A stretch of 64,000 bases of DNA from positions 12,710,809 to 12,774,808 of the forward strand of contig CM043959.1 in NCBI GenBank assembly GCA_014529385.2. Direction: 5' to 3'. Every line of letters begins with the position of its first letter. Within the stretch, counting starts at the first letter, position 1. Shown piece by piece: positions 22,460-33,489 of the stretch. The stretch is from Adiantum capillus-veneris. Its lineage: Eukaryota > Streptophyta > Polypodiopsida > Polypodiales > Pteridaceae. The notes beneath the pieces are model-generated. The model was not told the origin of the DNA. It did not search any database and worked only from the letters and a program-made list of their open reading frames with translations. Both the position numbers and the translations under genes were made by a program.

Positions 22460-22582
22460 ACATGACCACTCAATCTGTTGTGACTCACTAGAGCTCTCAT
22501 GCTCTAACTACGTATGCATAGACTCTTGCACAACGTCCTCCTGTCGTGACTCACTAGAGCAAGACCACTCTACCTGTCTATC

Positions 22583-23359
22583 CTACATAGAAGTATCTAG
22601 CACAACTGAGTCTCTGCTTTTCTTAGTCACTAGCAAAGCATGCATGTCTGACTCTGTCACCTCTCTATGTGACTCCTCAAGTCGTGCCCCAACTATGTGC
22701 ACAACGAGCTCACTACTCTGCACTCCATGCAAAGCATCCTGCAACCCACAAGCAAAAGAGACTCGCCTGCTCTCTCGCTCTCTACCTGGTTGCGTGATCA
22801 CAGAGACAACACTGTCTCTCCTGTGATCCACATGCAATGGGTAACCTGTACCACTCCTTGCACCTCTCGCAATCACTAGCGAACCCAAATGCAACGCAAA
22901 AGATCGCTCAAGCAGCGATACCCGACATCCACTATCCTGTAACTGTCTGACTGAGATCAAATCCCGTCTCAGATCTGGCACATAACGCACATGACGCAGG
23001 GTAAATCTCACACCACTAGGCAAGGACAAACATACGTCTCATGTACCCTCAATGTCATACACAACACCATCAGCCATGCGCACACAACCAAGTCTCCCAC
23101 TAGAAAACGTGCTAAACCACTCACGATGCGACGTGACATGGAAAGTAGCATCTACGTCTAGCAACCACTGCGAAGGGAGTGCACTATCCACATGTATAGC
23201 ATCTCGTGCATAGCTCGAGGTAAAAGTGACATCCCCGTCACTAGTATACTCCGACACTACATGTGCCTCAACTGTCAAAGCAACTGAGTCCATGGCATCA
23301 CTACATACATCTCTGAGACTGCCATGTCTCCTACGATGTCGCATACGACAAAACAGCAC
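22583..23359 (-). pseudogene. Element A protease-like domain and downstream linker
   Basis: WLLDVDATFHVTSHREWF aligns with copia proteases (compare WIIDSGASLHVS in copia-1). The catalytic D-S-G reads D-V-D here and D-S-D in element B, so the essential Gly is replaced by Asp in both. A TGA at 23039-23041 splits the region; element B has a sense codon there. The rest follows the copia fold (FTLRHVRYVPDLRRDLISV) and then an unfamiliar polar spacer to about 22583. Confidence 0.83.
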
Positions 23360-23754
23360 CGTCTAACGTGTCCAGAATGACCACAATACCAACATGTCAC
23401 GTGTCGGCGTGCTCGTGAATGTACATGTCTCACACGAGTCCTTGATGACTCAGATCTATCATACATATCATGTAATCTGCGCCAAAGTGCTCTCGAAGTA
23501 GTCTCATACATAACAAGAGCATATACAGATTCCGCAAGGTGCAAAGAGAGTGTAGATAGTGCCATCTCCTCTAGCTCCTGCCACTGATCGTCAGACATGT
23601 TTGAAGGTCTACCTGCATCACCACTCAATGGTCGATGCAACCCTCGCTGTGTCAATGCATCAAGCATACACTCTCTCCATGCCGCAAAGTCTGACCCATC
23701 AAACATGCGCATCTGTGAGAGGTCACAATCTGATCTATCACCTATCTCTGCCAT
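23275..23754 (-). pseudogene. Element A shortened gag with zinc knuckle
   Basis: It starts at ATG 23752-23754 (MAEIGDRSDCDLSQMRMFDG). The N-terminal gag domain reads DFAAWRECMLDALTQRGLH and ELEEMALSTLSLHLAESVY. After LHDMYDRSESSRTRVR it passes quickly into a CCHC knuckle, CWYCGHSGHVRRCC. The central part of a typical copia gag is missing. The frame is open from the ATG to 23275, overlapping the protease reading frame. Confidence 0.8.
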
Positions 23755-25539
23755 GAGCACAATGTAGCAAACTAGAAAGCAAAACCACCTCACCAACAAC
23801 ACCTGAAAACTGTCTACCAATATGGCCAGAAACACAATGTAAAACCTGTGAGACACACTCCAAAGTAGAGCTCCCGCAATGTCAATACAAGCCTCGCATG
23901 CTCTAGTATCACACTGCAATCTGTGAGCTAATCACCAAGCCCACACTGTGCGGTATCGATGCATACACACGCACAAATTTCCCACCTGCAGAGAACACCG
24001 CACACAAATGCTGAGTGCAACCCGCAATCTCTACCTAGATCACATAAATGATACGCATAAAACTCCTGGGAAAATTTCGCCAGAGTTTCGACGCACAATG
24101 GCTATCAACACAAAATAACCATTGTTCTGCAAGCTCAATACAATGAGCAATCAATGCGCATCAAACTACACTCAACATACATGCATAAGCTATGCAAATA
24201 TGGCTATAAAATCTGATGCAAAGTTGCACCAATAACCGTGCAAAGCCTTGCACAAAATCACAAGTCAATATGACTCAATCGCGCATAAATATCTGACAAA
24301 ATTTTGGCAGAGTCTCCTTTGTAACTGGAGCAAAATCTTAACAGTAAACCTCAAAGAGACAATAATATATGCCACAATGGCCAATCCGGGAATAAACTCG
24401 ACCGGAATCACCTCACAAAGTCATACATATGAGCATACCCGCTCTTGCCGAAGTACCACTCAACGACACCTCAAATGACATACATGTGAGTGATGATTGC
24501 TGCCAAAATACCTTTCAATCGATGACCAAATGTCTGCCAGATAACTATAGCAACATTTCGCAAAACCTTGCAAGATATGTCGCTATGCGCAATACGAAAT
24601 ACGGCACACAAGGGCATACACAAGTGACTCCAAACTCCAACCAAATGATGACTGGAAATCACCTGTCAAAGTGGGAGTAAACTCAACCACTAAACTGTCA
24701 AAGAGCAACCTACGGATACGTAGAAGCTATGGCGAGAACCTGGATAAAATCCAACAGAGTTTCTTCTATAAATTGAGCCAAATCTCAAATAATCTCAGCC
24801 ATAAACAAATACACAAATCCATATATGGCATACATAAACCGCCAAGACCATGGCAACATAGCTCACTCTCGCATGAGTGGCTCTCTGGACAAATGCATAT
24901 CCAAAAACCTGTGTACACCTATGAATTTGCTGGTTGCTGCAAAAAATACTCCGTGTGTGTGAGATATACCAAAAACAGTGTTTTTGGGACCCGAAAGTGC
25001 TCAAATAAACCTGCTGCTGTACTTGCTGTAATTCAAAGCATAATTTCAGCATATGAACATCACCATCGCGTCCGGAGCGTGCCAAAACCCTGACCTAGAC
25101 TCCTGGATCATGTAGATCTGACTCTATATGACGGAGCTACGCAAAAAAACTGCGTTTTAGAGCCCGAAAATGGCAAAAACGAGCTACACACAGTCTTGAA
25201 CCTGCTCCTGCTCCACTTTGCATGATGCAATGTCCTCTCAATGCAAGCTCCAACGCAAGAGCTCTGCCACAACAGCATCCAAGCACTCGAATGTCAAGCT
25301 CTCCTCCGCCGAGCACTTCTCTAACGAGCTCCACTGAGCTCAAAAGCTCCTCTCACCAAGGAAGCCGCAACCACCTCCTCGACCAAGCTTGACCACACCA
25401 AGCTCCTAAGCTCCAAAGACAATGCTCCTCAAGCTAAAATCGCTCTCCGTGAAACTCTGCGATCGAACTCCACCGTCGAGAGCGAGTGAGCTATCGCCTC
25501 GAAGCTCTCAAAGCCGTCGTGCTCTCCGCGGTCACCATA
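23755..25539 (-). other. Element A long 5' leader
   Basis: About 1.8 kb without a convincing ORF between primer site and gag. It carries three diverged copies of a motif read on the plus strand as tttggcagagtctcctttg, near 24070, 24300 and 24750. The second is identical over 25 nt (24300-24324) to the copia-1 leader (18631-18655). The part near 25200-25500 is CT/GA-skewed. Confidence 0.75.
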
Positions 25540-25551
25540 GCTCTGATACCA
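25540..25551 (-). other. Element A primer-binding site (tRNA-iMet)
   Basis: gctctgatacca on the plus strand, two bases from the 5' LTR start at 25554. Confidence 0.9.
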
Positions 25552-25553
25552 AT

Positions 25554-25742
25554 TGAAGGGGATCGGGGAGCACCACAGACGGAGAGTGAGAGAGAGAGAA
25601 GGAGATACACACACGATGTGGGTGGGGAGACTCAAAAGAGTGAGCAGCCCCCTATACACTTATGCTATGTATAAGGTATACAAGTCAGTGGGCGCCCAGA
25701 CTCAGGGCGGCTGGGCAAGGCACAGACGCCTATACCCCAACA
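25554..25742 (-). repeat. Element A 5' LTR
   Basis: 189 bp with TG...CA ends, followed by the target duplication aaagg. Confidence 0.92.
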
Positions 25743-26165
25743 AAAGGTGGTGTCTATAGCAACTCACAACAATGATCTATCTTTTATGATAGATGGGTAT
25801 GCTACTAACCAAGACGTTAAGTTGTAATTACAACCTTTGCATTAGGGAAGAAAAAAAGAACCATTCACCTTGAAGGATGGTTATCTTCCAAATAGCAATA
25901 GGCTATGTGTTACTCACCCATATAATAAGAAAGTCATGTATGAATCCCATGCTTCTCCTTATGCAGGGCAAAGAGGGATTCCACAATCTACTCTTCAAGG
26001 AGTAGAAATGTATTTCTATTGGTCTACCATGAAAAGTAAACATACAACATAATGTTTCAAAATGCGTGGTATACCAAAAATTGAAATTTGATCGAGGGAA
26101 GCAACTTAGATTGTTTCAGTTGTGACAGGCTTAATAAGAAAACACACTCTATGCTTGTCAAAAAG
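25743..26165 (+). pseudogene. G4 linker and integrase N-terminal fragment
   Basis: Resumes G4 after element A. GYLPNSNRLCVTHPYNKKVM reads openly at 25870-26052 into YESHASPYAGQRGIPQSTLQ and VEMYFYWSTMKSK, the histidine side of the integrase zinc finger. Then come DRLNKKTHSMLVKK and an abrupt end at about 26165. Confidence 0.8.
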
Positions 26166-26664
26166 ACTGTACCTTTGAGATGTAAACTTGTCTACATATT
26201 TGTGGATAGACCGGTTCAAGAGCAGCTTCAAAATTCGCCATTCGGTGAGCACTTTGTCCTTGGCATCGCTTGCAAGAAATTGCTTCATGATTGAAACTTA
26301 TATAGTTTTCCATGTCTTTGGGGCCTCCGCATTGCCATGAAGGCTAGCCCACCATTGACGAGTAGATTTTTGGAAGTGCATAGCTACATGGTGTAGCTTG
26401 GAGGACTCCATAAAGCCCTTGTTTCCAAACGTCTCATCAAATTGTTGGACGAAGGTCAGTACTTTGTTGGTGGCACAAAAGGTGCCATCATAGGTGAGAT
26501 AAGAGATACTCTTTCCTTCCCCTTTGAATTTCTTAAACTTTTGGGACCTTTGCCATGTAGGGTAACTTTTTCAATGTCCTCTCCTCTTGTATTCTCTAGG
26601 AGAATAACTATTGCTTTCGTCGAAAGAGAAGGAAGGTGAAGAAGAAGGAGAAGAGGGTGGCCTC

Positions 26665-28938
26665 TAAAGGGGATCGGAGAGCACTACAGACGGAGAGTGA
26701 GAGAGAGAAGGAGACACACGACACACAGATATGGGTGGGGAGACTCAAAGAGTGAGCAGCCCCCTGTACACTTATGCTATGTATAAGGTATACAAGTCAG
26801 TGGGCGGCCAAACTCTGGGCGGCAGGGCAAGGCACAGGCGCCTATACCCCAACAACCTCCCACTTAAAGGTGATTGTGCCTTTAAGCAAGAGAACCTAGT
26901 CTAAAGACTACAAAAGGCGAGAGAAAACCTCTCTCAATCGATGCCCACTGGCTGGCTGTGATCGTGTGCATCCGACTGTCCTGCTCCTGTGTAAGTCCAT
27001 ACACCACCAGACGTACCGCACACGTACTGCAAGTATGTACGCAATACCTGCATATCTCCCTCGTGCACTATGCCATCATCAGTCACAAACGACTGACAAC
27101 CCCAACTACAAATGCTCCCACTACAGCTGCGATATTCGGTCTCAAGATGAGCATCTCATACATGAGACCACCGAATTCCGATGCAATGCTAGCGAGCTCT
27201 GCTAGCTCTACGGAGCATGCATCAACATATATATCCCTGGAAATAGGCATCTCTGACTGACAAGGCATGTTAGTCACATGCATCTCCTGACTGTCGCAAA
27301 AGACGCATCAACTTGTCGTGCAACCTCAGAGCAAACCAGCTGCTCTAGGTGTCTGCTGGAAGACATATCCTGCACAACTATATCCCTATGCTAACTCTCG
27401 AGCATAGAAAGGAATGACTGCATAATCGTCGACATCTCAATCTCCTCTACAATCATCCACTGCAAACATGACCACTCAATCTGTTGTGACTCATTAGAGC
27501 TCTCATGCTCTAACTCCTTATGCATAGACTCTTGCACAACTTCCTCCTGTCGTGACTCACTAGAGCAAGACTACTCTACCTGTCTATCCTGCATAGAAGT
27601 ATCTCGCACAACTGACTCTCTGCTTTGCTCAGTCACTAGCAAAGCATGCATGTCTGAATCTGTCACCTCTCTGTGTGACTGGTCAAGTCGTGCCCCAACT
27701 GTGTGCACAACGAGCTCACTACTCTACACTCCATGCAAAGCACCCTGCAACCCATGAGCAAAAGAGACTGTCCGGGTCTCTCGCTCTCTGCATGGCTGTA
27801 ACAAGATTGAGACTCGACCATCTCGCACCAGTACTACGTGCAATGGGTACCATGTGCCAACTCTAGCACCTCTCGCAATCACTAGCGAACCCAAATGCAA
27901 CGCAAAAGATCGCTCAAGCAATGATACCCGACATCCACTATCCCGTAACAACTGTCTGACTGAGATCAAATCCCGTCTCAGATCTGGCACATAACGCACA
28001 TGACGCAGGGTAAATCTCATACCAGTGGGCAAGGACAAGCATACGTCTCCTGCACCCTCAATGTCATACACAACACCATCATCCATGTGCACACAACCAA
28101 GTCTCCCACTTGAAAATGTGCTAAACCACTCACGATGCGACGTGACATGGAAAGTAGCATCTGAATCTAGTAACCAACGTGAAGACAAAGTGCAATCCAA
28201 TATGCAATCCGTAGACATAAGATCGGCGAAGCCCAAGTCTCCCACTATAAAACGTGCTAAACCACTCACGATGCGACGTGACAGGGAAAGTAGCATCTGA
28301 ATCTAGTAACCAATGTGAAGACAAAGTGCAATCCGTAGACATAAGATCAAACTCATCGGCTATGGCGGAGAGGTCACATATCTGAACAAAGAAATAGAGG
28401 AGGCTTGTGGATAGCCATACAGAGGCTTGCAAGAGAGCTCTCAAGAGCTTCCTAGTGCTCACAGATCAGTCCACAGTTCCTCTACAGATCAGTCCATTGT
28501 GTACAGCATCTTCCCTCTTCTCAGCAAGCTTTGCAACGGCTACATCGACGACAGATTGGAGCTTGGAGCTTCCATAGACATGGAAGCATTTTGAGATTGA
28601 TGCATTCAGCTCACGCATCGAGGTTGGAAGTGAGTTTGAGCCTTTCTATGAGATCAAAGAAGCACAGAAGAAACTCGTTCAGTTTTTGGCAGTTTGACAA
28701 CAGTCTACTGTTTTGCTCATAACTTGAGCTACAAAGCTCTGATACCAATTGAAGGGGATCGGAGAGCACTACAGACGGAGAGTGAGAGAGAGAAGGAGAC
28801 ACACGACACACAGATATGGGTGGGAGACTCAAAGAGTGAGCAACCCCCTATACTCTTATGCTATGTATAAGGTATACAAGTCAGTGGGCGCCCAGACTCT
28901 GGGCGACCGGGCAAGGCACAGGCACCTATACCCCAATA
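26665..28938 (-). mobile_element. Element B: second, smaller non-autonomous copia copy
   Basis: 2274-bp minus-strand element with LTRs at 26665-26854 (190 bp) and 28750-28938 (189 bp), TSD gcctc (26660-26664 and 28939-28943), and primer site at 28736-28747. Both outer termini are mutated: TG reads TA on the left, CA reads TA on the right. It matches element A from the 3' LTR through the RT/RNase H tail, spacer and protease domain, but lacks nearly all of gag and has a different leader (28380-28735). LTRs differ at about eleven positions by eye, so it is older than A. Confidence 0.9.
27060..28370 (-). pseudogene. Element B protease-like domain, spacer and RT tail
   Basis: Protease domain: WLLDSDATFHVTSHREWF (about 28150) with the family's D-S-D in place of D-S-G, then FTLRHVRYVPDLRRDLISV to about 27724. 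The spacer is broken. The RT tail (FGGLMYEMLILRPNIAAVV) lies at 27083-27283. A segment of roughly 100-150 bp around the active site is duplicated in tandem (about 28110-28200 and 28240-28340). No integrase or RT core is present. Confidence 0.82.
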
Positions 28939-29796
28939 GCCTCTTTCTTGCCTTTTTCTTCCTTTGTTTCCTCTCTTCCCTTTTGAAATGACGAGGAGAA
29001 GGACTATGGGTTCACCGTTTCCTCTTGGGAGGAGTTGGCAATAGTCTAGACCACCGTCCTTATGGAGCCACATCTTTAGAGGAACTTAGGGATTCACTTC
29101 TTTCTCGTTCTTTGTATTCCTCCTCTCTTATGGGGGAGGGTCTTCTTTCGGGAGTCTCATCAAGAGGCCTCCTAAACTCTCTCTCTTCTCTTGAAGAGAA
29201 AGGGAAATCCCATAAGCACGAAGTTATTGGGTACCTTCGACTTGCAAAGTAGGGTTGCGCATAGCTTGATGCAGCCTAGTAACAAGATAATTAATAAACA
29301 TGGGGGCATCATCATTAGCACCTTCATGTGCAAAATCAAAGTTATCAATGTTCATTCAACTCTCTTGGTTATTGTCAGCCATGCTAAATATACTTATGTG
29401 TTTACTTAGTGTATTCTTTGGCAACTCAAAACCTTAGTTGCTACTCCTCTTAGCCTTTGAAAATAAGCACTTAAGTATCTACACCCATGGCTCCAATTGG
29501 TTAATTATAGAGAGTAGTGTGGTGGGTCTAACATAGCAGAATTGCCGAGGGATAGCTCCTTTTGGACTTCTTATGGCTCAGTAATGGTAAAGCCGTAGGA
29601 AAGTCTAAAAAGACCCCATTATTAAGACCAAAGCTCCCGAGGTGTGCACCATATCCCACATAGTGGGCTCAACAAAATCGATAATAGATCCCAGTCCCAC
29701 TTACCCTAATATAATTAACAAAATCAACCATTAATAGGCTACTTAAGGACCTCTCTTCTTAAGCAAGAAAAGAGAAACCAAATGCTCTGATACCAA

Positions 29797-30454
29797 TGTA
29801 ATGGGAATGACCTATGAACTTTGAGAATAGCGGAATTAAGAGAATTAAGGTGAGCATTTTTGTGGGATCACTTTGAGAACATAGAGGGTGAACTTAATTG
29901 ATGGTAGAAACATAAACATAGTACTTAATTAACTTGGCATGAACAATACTTTTGCAAGAGAGAGAGAGTATTAGAGAACATGACAATAGTTGAGGACCGG
30001 ATTTACTTGGAGCCGGTCCCGCCTCCAAAAGGCGTTTGTACTATAGATGTTCCTTGTGACCATGGTGATGCTATGAAGATGGAAAGCTTCATGCATCAAG
30101 AGCTTAACATAAACTTTGCAAAAAGCATTAACTATCCCAAGCCTCAGTCCCAAGGCCTCAAACACCTTCGAAGGTGGAGAGAGCTAGCGGGGAATGAGGG
30201 GAGGGAAGAGGAAGAGGAAACATTCCATAATAGGAGAAAGAAATAGTTCCTCACTTATCATCACTCTTCTTGCTTAGTATAGCATAATAGCATAGTAATG
30301 AAGATGACGAAGATGGAAAGCTTAAGCATTGAAGCATAGCTCTTGGTTGGATTTGCATTCCATAGCCAAGAGTGTTGGTGTAGGCTCTCCACTTCTCAAC
30401 AATCTTGGAGAAGGAGATGGAGGTCTTGCATTTTGCACTCCACACAATGAGAGA

Positions 30455-30488
<34 letters not shown>

Positions 30489-30521
30489 AAGAGTATGCCC
30501 TCCCTCTCATGCTTGGTCCAC

Positions 30522-30591
<70 letters not shown>

Positions 30592-31464
30592 CTCTCTCTC
30601 TTATTATTTTATTATTTCATTTGTACATGTGTCCTCTTTTTCCTCTTTGAGAGAAAGAACTTAATTATTTATTTTTATGTATCTAAATTCTCATTGGACC
30701 CTTTTAAAACCTAACTAATAGCATTCAAACACATCATGAGGGCCACATTTGGAGGATCATTTGAACATGTGTCTTTTATACTTATTAAGTCATTTGGTTG
30801 AGTTGAATATTTAGAGGACTTAGTCAATCAAGCAAGCATGTGTCTTTTATGCTTCTTAAGTCATTTGTTTTGAATTGAATACTTCAAGCCTTAGTCAATC
30901 AAGCATGGATGTTCATGCTTCTTGGGAATTTATCTTTGAATTTAACATTTCAAAAACCTTAGTCATTTAAGAATAAAAATCACCTCAAGCTTTGGGCAAG
31001 GTTCCCATGACCACTTTAAGCGTCTTGGCACCTCATGCTCGGGTACAATTCCCACCTTGAGGTTAGCCATAGCTTGCGTAAGGTCAAAGGAATTTTTAAC
31101 ACTTACTTTTGGAGGTCTTGAATGAAGCTAACCCTAAGGTCTTTTAAGCTCCATTAGATGCAGGTTTCTCTTTGATAGACTACCTGCGCTTGGACCCCTT
31201 TTGAGATGTAACCATCTCTTCTCTTGGTCCCTTGCTGAGGTAAATCTAAAAGTACTTATTGTGCATTGTTCTTTGGTAGACCGTCTCCTTTTGGACCCCT
31301 ATTGAGATGCAACCATTTCTCCTTTCGGTCCCCTATTGAGATAGGTGTAGAAGCACATATATATATATATACTAACTCTTGTTCCCCTTTTATCTTCCCA
31401 TGTTAAGTGATCACTTTAATATGAGAAAATCATTTGGTAAAGCTAGATATTATATTTTATGACA
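29797..31464 (-). mobile_element. G5 5' LTR
   Basis: 1668 bp, TGTAATGGG...TTTTATGACA on the plus strand, next to an intact primer site. It lacks the minisatellite block like the LTR at 5525-7162, but has longer microsatellites at 30455-30603. Confidence 0.9.
30455..30603. repeat. GT and CT microsatellites in G5 LTR
   Basis: (GT)n at about 30457-30487 and a CT/GT/CT compound tract at about 30523-30603. Homologous to the shorter tracts at 6207-6306. Confidence 0.95.
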
Positions 31465-33049
31465 ATAAGTCAATATATTCAAACCTGGAGAGATTTCAAA
31501 TGTTCTATGTCGGAGCCAGACGCATGGTTGCAGCATAGAATTTAGCCAGCTATCACGACCAGACAATCTACCAGTTGCCTCCACATCCCAGCTATGTCCA
31601 GTTATATTGGAAAGAACTCTAGAATGGGAACTAACAAACGATGACAGAGCTTTCAACCTAGCTGCCAAGGACTTAATGACAACAAATTTTAAGTCACTAA
31701 GAGTTCACGTAGAAACGCTGCTAGGTAACATGCCAACCTATAAGTGCATGAAGGATGTTCGAAAGCAGATGAAAGAAATGCTCATCCAAATGCAAACTGC
31801 CAGGGAAAATTAGGATCAACAGATCAAAATTTTGTTAGAGAATAATTCTATGAGCAATCTAGGGCCTTAGACCAGGATAAATCTTGGTGAATAAGAGTGG
31901 CACTTGAATAACTTATATCACATGGTGCGGATCTCCAAAAATATGATGCAGCAGGAGAATCAAACGATCTTGAATTTCATGCAATTTGTACTAGATTCTC
32001 AAACACTCTTATATGCTAACCAAAGAAGCTAAGTTACCACGCTTCTTTCTAGCTCTCTATCCACTCCATGCTGAGCCGGTAGACCCATATTGATATATTC
32101 AGATTGCAGATGGACTCAAAGTCTGGTACGAGGAGGCAACATTGGAATGGCTGGCATGGAATCAAGTGCTACAAGAGGCACTCCAAAAGACGATGGTGGT
32201 CGGTGAGTTACTCAATGATTTACACAAGTTCCAACTCTTAATGGGTCAATGGAAAGTCCAAATCACAAGGCTCATAAAGATCATGAACCAACTGCTGTAG
32301 TTGACAAATGAAGCATCCAAGATTTTAGAGAAAGAACTGACTAACAAGGCAAGCTGTAAATCCCAGTTCAGAGAAATGGTGGAGTATCTATTCAAGGCAT
32401 GTGTTAAATTTAACCATCCATTGCCTCAAGGATGGCTGCACACTGCATCCTATTGTCATAAGCTAGCCAAGGCTAGACTAACAAAGAGCAAGATCATTAT
32501 GTATGACACTGACACCAAGACATGGAATCCATTAATACCTTATGAAGTTGAGATGAAGACAACCAGGAAGGACCGACTGGAGCAAGAGGCACTATTGAGA
32601 TTGATTCAGAAGAAAAATGCTGGAACAACCACATTAGATGCATCCTAGGCACCATCTAAAAAGAAGAAGGCACCTGACAAGAAGAAGGTTTGTTGGACAG
32701 GCATTGGTTGAGCTATTGGTGCTCTAACACAGGCCTTTTGCAAGATGAAGTAGATCCAATGGTTTTAGAAGGCACCTTTGAAGTCTTATGCGGACATTAG
32801 AGGGTTGGTTGCCCAAATACAAGTGATAAAGGAAGCAGTGGAGCTACCTTTGACACCAGCATTTTCTAGAAATTTTGGTATCATACCAAAATTCATGAAA
32901 GGGGAGGAGGAATGTAGAAGGTGGGAACAACCTCTAATAGGCGGCTTACATATACCAGAGCCTTCCAAAAGTAGTAACCAGAGAGTTACCACAGTAACTG
33001 ACAATGCACAGTCAATCATGCACCAGTCTGAGGACCTATAAATAGGACC
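31465..33049 (+). pseudogene. Unidentified decayed ORF chain
   Basis: A 1.6-kb stretch with long, mostly collinear plus-strand frames: about 31480-31813 (FSQLSRPDNLPVAS, LEWELTNDDRAFNLAAKDLM, a Lys-rich end), about 32085-32648 (GLKVWYEEATLEWLAWNQV, then HKLAKARLTKSK), and 32700-33041 ([17 protein letters not shown]). Each is ended by one or two stops, suggesting one ancient protein of roughly 450-500 codons rich in Lys, Glu and Leu. I do not recognise the family. A retroelement gag-like protein is possible, as the stretch begins exactly at the end of a G LTR. Confidence 0.45.
33037..33044 (+). promoter_or_regulatory. TATA-like box after the unidentified ORF chain
   Basis: tataaata, beginning just before the TAA that ends the last frame. 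It matches a plant core promoter. The 350 bp downstream has no ORF of note and several ttgtaatc/ttgtact motifs. Chance occurrence cannot be excluded. Confidence 0.3.
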
Positions 33050-33401
33050 CACTATTTATTTTTGGGACACCTTGTGGCACCTATTCAGGTCTTGGACAAC
33101 ACCTTGTAATCCTATGCTCCCTCTCTTCTTGAGCACTTTGATCTTTGGATATCTTGTAATCCCAAAGTCTTGTTACGATATTTGGAGCCATTCACTAGCA
33201 TACTTTGTACTTTCTAGTATCACTGCTAGTTGTACTCTAATCATTCTTCTAAATACAGTCTTAGTTCCAGTCTCTGTGTCTCTTATCATTTCATTTCCAA
33301 TTCTGTCTTTCAGTATTCTAAAGTCTGATCCAATCCTTCTAAGTATGATATCACTAACTCTAAGTACCAACCTGGAATAGTTGTCGGAACATACCAACTC
33401 A

Positions 33402-33402
<1 letters not shown>

Positions 33403-33485
<83 letters not shown>
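33403..33485. repeat. (CT)n microsatellite
   Basis: About 80 bp of uninterrupted CT dinucleotides. Frames across it encode Ser-Leu or Glu-Arg repeats and are not genes. Confidence 0.97.
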
Positions 33486-33488
<3 letters not shown>

Positions 33489-33489
33489 T

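Larger units (their letters stand above)
21658..25742 (-). mobile_element. Element A: non-autonomous Ty1/copia-type retrotransposon
   Basis: 4085-bp minus-strand element with 189-bp LTRs (21658-21846 and 25554-25742) and TSD aaagg (21653-21657 and 25743-25747). It has a purine tract and a tRNA-iMet primer site. It encodes a shortened gag with zinc knuckle, a protease-like domain and a novel spacer. This joins directly to the end of RT/start of RNase H. The whole integrase and the RT catalytic core are missing. Element B has the same architecture, so the deletion predates at least two insertions. Confidence 0.92.
13015..26165 (+). mobile_element. G4: plus-strand G element with two nested copia insertions
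   Basis: Once the insertions copia-1 (14554-19801) and A (21658-25742) are set aside, the segments 13015-14553, 19802-21657 and 25743-26165 read collinearly as gag, protease, RT, RNase H and the start of integrase. It ends abruptly at about 26165, where minus-strand gag sequence of G5 begins, so the rest of integrase, the chromodomain and the 3' LTR are missing. Confidence 0.86.
26166..29796 (-). mobile_element. G5: gag-only G element fragment
   Basis: Minus-strand G sequence holding only gag (ATG at 29380-29382, downstream to about 26166), leader and primer site (29784-29795), with a 5' LTR at 29797-31464. Everything 3' of mid-gag is missing at the junction with G4. Gag has an in-frame TGA after MADNNQES, identical in position to the one in G4. 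Element B is inserted within gag. Confidence 0.83.

Noticed and set aside
24248-25343. Several 60-140-codon frames in the element A leader
   Set aside because: They occur on both strands, lack homology to known domains, and lie in the non-coding leader between primer site and gag.
31450-31668. Minus-strand frame ending in SPGLNILTYCHKI
   Set aside because: Shadow of the longer plus-strand frame and crosses the LTR boundary; the plus strand has the better coding continuity.
33037-33380. Endogenous pararetrovirus promoter and leader
   Set aside because: Only a TATA-like box is present; no viral RT, movement-protein or coat-protein motif was found nearby.
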